The position numbers and the translations under genes were made by a program. 11,124 nucleotides of DNA, from assembly GCA_964478995.1 (NCBI GenBank), contig CAYZJY010000065.1, positions 1-11,124 of the forward strand, given 5' to 3'. Each line of letters starts with the position of its first letter. The stretch's first letter is position 1. Positions 7,922 to 11,124 of this stretch are shown here, piece by piece. The notes under the pieces were generated by a model that ran no database searches, was not told where the DNA came from, and worked only from the letters and a program-made list of their open reading frames with translations. The stretch comes from NZWG01 sp964478995 (GTDB lineage: Bacteria; Fidelibacterota; Marinisomatia; Marinisomatales; UBA1611).

Positions 7922-9235
7922 ATGGTTTTTCGTTTCATTGGTCATTTTCTCTTAATGGCAAATTTTCTTACCATTATTTCATGCTCTTCAAATCCCCCAG
8001 TTTGGGTAGAATCACGTCCGAAAGATCAATCATATTGGCATGGAGTAGGCTTTGCATCTTCTGATGGATCAAAGAATCCAAGTGAACTTGCAAAGGAGTA
8101 TGCCATTCATGAGATCTCATCTCAGATAAAGGTGAACTTATCATCTGAGATGAATATAATTGTTACAGATTTCAATGGGTCAGTAGATAATGCGGTAACT
8201 TCAGTCATGAAGTCTAGAGTTGATCTATTATTACCTGAATTAGAGTTCATGGGGAAACATAAGAGTAAGGAAGGAATATACTTTTACGCTAGATTGAACA
8301 AGGAAAAATATAGATTGGCATTGGAAAGATTAAGGGAGAATGCCAAAAAGACAGTTGTGGCGCACATAGGAGAAGCAGACAAGAAGTTTGGTGTACGTTC
8401 TTTTTTACTTTTACAAAAGGCGTGGATGGAGATACTACCATTCAATGATGAACCAATAGAGGCTTATTATGATGGTCAGACCTCAAATCTCTATTCATTG
8501 ATCAAACAAAAGTCTGATGAATATGAAGGTAGATTAACATTTGATGCAGTATTAGAAAAAGACATGGTCAAAACATTTGTTGATAGGAGCAATTCAATCT
8601 CTATCCAGGTAAAAGACAGTCAGGATGGTCGACCGCTGGCTGGTATTCCCGTCAACATCTCCATGCTTGGAAAGGAATACACGGTCTATTCTAATTCAAA
8701 GGGTTTGATCCAACATGATCTTGAAACATCTTCAATGGCATCTTCATATGATGTGAGATATAAATTGGATCAAGAGTCGCTTTATAAAGATCTTGATGAG
8801 AATGGCCATCGTCTTAACATGAAAAGTAGATCACATTCGACCACAGTCAATGTGGTACCTGCCAATGCAACTTTGATATCGTCTGAAAAGAATATAAACA
8901 GGATAATGGATCAGCCCATGATAGGGCCAGCCCTTAAAGAGTATTTTAATCGTAAAATGGAATTCGTGACCAATGATCCAGATCTAATTATCAACATAGA
9001 GTCCAACACTGCACAACGATCAAAAAGAATGGGCAGCAATTTCCCTTATTTTGTATTTGGCAACGCTATCATAACTTTTAAGGATGCCACTACGAACAAG
9101 GAGTTTTTCTCTGCAAAGGTCTCAAATATCAAGGGAGGTGATTTTGGTTCGCAACAAACTGCCGGCATTCGTGCATATGATGCCATGGTAGAGCAATTGA
9201 TGGCTCAACTAGATGCCTCCATTGTTTTCAATTAG
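7922..9235 (+). CDS. LPP20-family lipoprotein with Ig-like insert
   Basis: The first 20 residues are a lipoprotein signal peptide ending TIIS before Cys21, the lipid-attachment residue; the Met at 12 would leave too short a leader, so Met1 is preferred. After it NPPVWV (24-29), WHGVGFAS (39-46) and a helix beginning AKEYAIHEI are typical of the LPP20 fold, which runs to about residue 130. Residues 131-215 are mostly helical. About 225-310 resembles a bacterial Ig/transthyretin-like domain (PLAGIPVNI, YSNSKGLI). The C-terminal 315-437 is an unrecognised alpha/beta domain with DPDLIINIES (352-361) and FVFGNAIITF (377-386). It should sit in the outer or inner membrane facing the periplasm. From memory, LPP20 lipoproteins occur beside caspase-family genes in several bacteria, which fits a functional link here; the exact function is unknown. 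Only 6 bp separate it from the previous stop, and no good ribosome binding site is visible. Confidence 0.82.
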   Translation: MVFRFIGHFLLMANFLTIISCSSNPPVWVESRPKDQSYWHGVGFASSDGSKNPSELAKEYAIHEISSQIKVNLSSEMNIIVTDFNGSVDNAVTSVMKSRVDLLLPELEFMGKHKSKEGIYFYARLNKEKYRLALERLRENAKKTVVAHIGEADKKFGVRSFLLLQKAWMEILPFNDEPIEAYYDGQTSNLYSLIKQKSDEYEGRLTFDAVLEKDMVKTFVDRSNSISIQVKDSQDGRPLAGIPVNISMLGKEYTVYSNSKGLIQHDLETSSMASSYDVRYKLDQESLYKDLDENGHRLNMKSRSHSTTVNVVPANATLISSEKNINRIMDQPMIGPALKEYFNRKMEFVTNDPDLIINIESNTAQRSKRMGSNFPYFVFGNAIITFKDATTNKEFFSAKVSNIKGGDFGSQQTAGIRAYDAMVEQLMAQLDASIVFN

Positions 9236-9246
9236 AATAACATAAT

Positions 9247-9252
9247 AGGAAG
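9247..9252 (+). promoter_or_regulatory. Ribosome binding site AGGAAG of the PKD-domain gene
   Basis: AGGAAG lies 8 nt before the ATG at 9261, in the 25-bp gap after the lipoprotein gene. It is the best Shine-Dalgarno in the first four genes and supports this start. Confidence 0.65.
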
Positions 9253-9260
9253 ATTCAATA

Positions 9261-9818
9261 ATGGAAGCAATTAATCTATCCAGAGAATTAATTAGTAGGG
9301 GACTGGCGGTCTTCTTGATCTTGGCATCAGCCATTTTGATATTCCAATGGAAAGAATATGAGACGCGAGTATTGACCGAGGCTCGAAAAGCACCAACAGA
9401 TAGTTTGAATTATGATGTTGGTCATTCGCCAGAAACAGTTGCAAAAATTGATCTTTTGGAAAAAATGGCCATTGCTGAACGACAGAAGATAAAGGTCATG
9501 GTGGAACATGATAATTCTCCGCTCACAAATACCTATCCCATGATCATGGATGCAACGAATTCATTTGATCCAGATGTAGGGGATGAAATTCAGTATGTCT
9601 GGAAACAGATCTCAGGTGAGCCAGTTGAAATACGGCCCAATCCTTTTTCAGGTAAGGTCAGTTTTGAGGCAGAGGCAGGCGAATATACCTTTGAACTTAC
9701 CGTAGCAGACGATTATGGCTCAGAAGCCACCGTTACAAGAACAGTGGTCATTGAGCCTGAGCCAAACATGCCACCTGTCATTGACATGAAGGTTCGACAG
9801 GGTTCAGAATTAAATTAG
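9261..9818 (+). CDS. Membrane-anchored PKD-domain protein
   Basis: Not a recognised named protein. Residues 1-13 carry an Arg-containing N-terminal tail; 14-29 form one hydrophobic helix (LAVFLILASAILIFQW) followed by charged residues, with no convincing cleavage site or lipobox, so it is probably a signal anchor with the C-terminus outside the cytoplasm. Residues 31-76 are polar and probably helical. Residues 77-166 make a PKD/REJ-type beta-sandwich, shown by DATNSFDPDVGDEIQYVWKQ (97-116) and AGEYTFELTVADDYGSEA (139-156). A Pro-rich tail ends the protein. It follows the LPP20 gene by 25 bp and is likely the last gene of the envelope operon. A plausible role is tethering or presenting a partner at the inner membrane, which is inference. 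Confidence 0.75.
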   Translation: MEAINLSRELISRGLAVFLILASAILIFQWKEYETRVLTEARKAPTDSLNYDVGHSPETVAKIDLLEKMAIAERQKIKVMVEHDNSPLTNTYPMIMDATNSFDPDVGDEIQYVWKQISGEPVEIRPNPFSGKVSFEAEAGEYTFELTVADDYGSEATVTRTVVIEPEPNMPPVIDMKVRQGSELN

Positions 9819-9887
9819 ATATCAACCTTCTTAATTTTTAACTTTCAGTTCTAATTTTCAACCAACTCAGATCTTTGGACATGCGTA
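9819..9887 (+). promoter_or_regulatory. Short AT-rich gap before the sugar kinase gene
   Basis: This 69-bp gap has no stable hairpin and no clear -35/-10 pair. A weak GGA (9877-9879) sits 8 nt before the kinase ATG. A five-codon minimal frame (ATG 9881 to TAA 9895) overlaps the kinase start out of frame. Whether the kinase has its own promoter cannot be decided from the sequence. Confidence 0.3.
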
Positions 9888-10835
9888 ATGAATAAACAGG
9901 TGGTGCTTGGGATTGATATTGGTGGTACCAATACAGTATATGGGCTTATCGGTCAAGATGGAAAAATTCACCATCATGATGAAATTCCAACTAACGGCTC
10001 TCTTCCTGTGTTGGATCTAGTGGATAGGATAGAATCATCGATCAGTGAGATATGCCATCAGGATAATAGCCTTGAGGTTCTTGGTATTGGTATTGGTGCT
10101 CCCAACGGTAACCATTTCACGGGCATGATCCAGGATCCTCCAAATCTCAGTTGGGGAAATGTGGACGTAATAGATCTCTTCAAAGATAAGTTTGATTGCA
10201 AGGTCGATCTGACCAATGATGCAAATGCTGCTGCTCTAGGAGAAAAGCATTATGGTGTTGCCAAGGATATGACTGATTTTGTTGTGATCACGCTTGGTAC
10301 AGGACTCGGAAGTGGAATTTTTAGTGGTGGTAGGTTGCTCTATGGGCATGACGGTTTTGCAGGGGAGATGGGGCACATGCCGATCGATGATGATGGTAGG
10401 GACTGTAACTGTGGAAACAAGGGATGCTTGGAGTCCTATGCATCCGCCAGTGGGATAAAAAAGACCATAGATGCCTTTCTTGTTGAGGAACCGAATAATG
10501 AATTCTTAAAAAGTATCCACGGTGAAAAGGTTGATGGTTTCTTGCTTGATGCAGAATTTGACAAAGGCAATGACATGGCACTTAAGATCTATGAATATAC
10601 AGGACAGAAACTTGGACAAGGATTGGCTCAGGCCGCAACCCTATTAAGCCCACAGGCATTCATATTCTATGGCGGCTTTAGTAATGCAGGGGAACGTATC
10701 CTTGATCCTGCAAAGAGATCCATGGACCGCCATTTGATCAATGGTCACGCTGGTAAGATAGACCTGCTTCGTTCAGGCCTTCCTCAGGGACAAGCTGGTA
10801 TTCTTGGTGCCGCCTCCCTGATCTGGGCTCCCTAG
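9888..10835 (+). CDS. ROK-family sugar kinase, probable glucokinase
   Basis: Cytoplasmic enzyme expected to phosphorylate a hexose, most likely glucose to glucose-6-phosphate with ATP. The 315-residue length is normal for ROK kinases. The phosphate-binding motif DIGGTNT lies at 10-16, the catalytic Asp111 is in NDANAAALGE (110-119), and the second phosphate motif is TLGTGLGSG (135-143). The sugar-binding ExGH motif is at 160-163, and His163 with Cys173, Cys175 and Cys180 forms the ROK zinc site with normal spacing. A GG pair in YGGFSNAGE (261-269) marks the adenosine-binding region. No helix-turn-helix precedes the kinase fold, so it is an enzyme rather than a ROK repressor. GAPNG (70-74) and PNLSW (85-89) resemble Bacteroidota-type glucokinases. 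Other hexoses such as mannose or an N-acetylhexosamine cannot be excluded. All key residues are intact. It follows the envelope genes by 69 bp with no obvious functional link. Confidence 0.92.
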   Translation: MNKQVVLGIDIGGTNTVYGLIGQDGKIHHHDEIPTNGSLPVLDLVDRIESSISEICHQDNSLEVLGIGIGAPNGNHFTGMIQDPPNLSWGNVDVIDLFKDKFDCKVDLTNDANAAALGEKHYGVAKDMTDFVVITLGTGLGSGIFSGGRLLYGHDGFAGEMGHMPIDDDGRDCNCGNKGCLESYASASGIKKTIDAFLVEEPNNEFLKSIHGEKVDGFLLDAEFDKGNDMALKIYEYTGQKLGQGLAQAATLLSPQAFIFYGGFSNAGERILDPAKRSMDRHLINGHAGKIDLLRSGLPQGQAGILGAASLIWAP

Positions 10836-10950
10836 TCCTCTAGTAAAACATCTTTCCAATAAGTGATGTAGCTAACGTTTGGCACATCGAATTTGTATTA
10901 TATTTCATCATTGTATAGTCATTAATACCAATCATTCAATTGAGAAAAAC
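10836..10950 (+). promoter_or_regulatory. Intergenic region with possible promoter for the last gene
   Basis: This 115-bp gap is the longest between genes after the first. TTGGCA (10879-10884) resembles a -35 box, but the TATATT after it (10899-10904) is only 14 bp away. TATAGT (10914-10919), preceded by TG, resembles a -10 box with a poor -35 (TTTGTA, 10892-10897, 16 bp spacing). A weak GAGAAA lies just before the ATG at 10951. No GC-rich hairpin followed by T-run is present, so no intrinsic terminator is called. Confidence 0.3.
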
Positions 10951-11124
10951 ATGAATAAAATTTCTTTCCAATTCGCACTTTTTGCTCTTTTTTCATCGCT
11001 GCATGCCATAAACCCTCCACAATCTGGTCCATTTCCAATTGGTTTTTGGGAACAAATGGAGAATCAGGATATTGGTGTATCCTATGGTGATTCTGGTTGG
11101 GTCAATAAGATGGCTCAATGGAAA
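10951..11124 (+). CDS. N-terminal fragment of a secreted protein, cut by window end
   Basis: Fifty-eight codons run open to the last base without a stop. Residues 1-19 are a clear signal peptide (Lys3, hydrophobic 6-17, cleavage motif LHA before Ile20). The mature start contains NPPQSGPFPIGFWEQM (21-36), IGVSYGDSGWV (41-51) and a basic, polar continuation. This short Pro/Gly/Trp-rich opening reminds me of N-termini of secreted M6-type metalloproteases from related uncultured bacteria, but no catalytic motif is in the window, so the family is a guess. It has a 115-bp gap before it and may start a new transcript. Confidence 0.7.
   Translation, partial: MNKISFQFALFALFSSLHAINPPQSGPFPIGFWEQMENQDIGVSYGDSGWVNKMAQWK

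Noticed and set aside
9881..9895. Tiny ORF (ATG CGT AAT GAA TAA) overlapping the kinase start
   Set aside because: It has four sense codons and no ribosome binding site of its own. An overlap of this size is expected by chance.
9888..10835. ROK transcriptional repressor (NagC/Mlc type)
   Set aside because: The kinase phosphate motif begins within the first 16 residues, leaving no room for an N-terminal helix-turn-helix, and all catalytic residues are present.
10848..10888. Possible alternative hairpins: ACATC (10848-10852) or ACATC (10884-10888) pairing with GATGT (10865-10869)
   Set aside because: The stems are only 5 bp with 12-14 nt loops and no T-run follows, so chance complementarity in AT-rich DNA is the simplest explanation. 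Not called as a terminator or attenuator.

Overview
This is a 11.1 kb AT-rich bacterial window with every gene on the + strand. The genes are close-packed and the proteins are built largely from secreted beta-sandwich modules (fibronectin type III, carboxypeptidase-regulatory-like, CARDB-like, PKD). Together with a Bacteroidota-like ROK glucokinase, this style suggests an uncultured Gram-negative of the Fibrobacterota-Chlorobiota-Bacteroidota neighbourhood. Candidatus Marinimicrobia (SAR406) is my best guess. The assignment is inference from protein style, not a database match.

Region 1 (116-9818) looks like one operon of four envelope proteins. A 1600-residue and a 991-residue secreted protein lie 21 bp apart. 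They share one plan: signal peptide, carboxypeptidase-regulatory-like domain, FN3 array, a GNG-motif beta domain, a CARDB-like domain, and a C-terminal caspase-like (peptidase C14 fold) domain. A 437-residue LPP20-type lipoprotein follows after 6 bp. A 185-residue protein with one N-terminal membrane anchor and a PKD domain follows after another 25 bp.

The notable point is that both caspase-like domains have lost the catalytic dyad. The His of the YYxGHG motif is Glu in the first protein and Tyr in the second. The Cys of the DxCFSG motif is Asp in the first and Thr in the second. Neither protein has any Cys after its last FN3 domain, so no displaced nucleophile is available. The fold around these sites is well kept, which suggests retained binding or scaffolding pseudo-enzymes rather than decay. 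The FN3 domains alternate between two subtypes, and seven of the fourteen carry a Cys pair exactly 20 residues apart.

Region 2 (9888-10835) is a ROK-family sugar kinase, probably a glucokinase, with all active-site and zinc-ligand residues intact. It follows after 69 bp and may or may not share the transcript.

Region 3 (10951-11124) is the start of another secreted protein, cut by the window end. I see no RNA genes, insertion sequences, CRISPR arrays or convincing intrinsic terminators. No gene-free stretch exceeds 115 bp.
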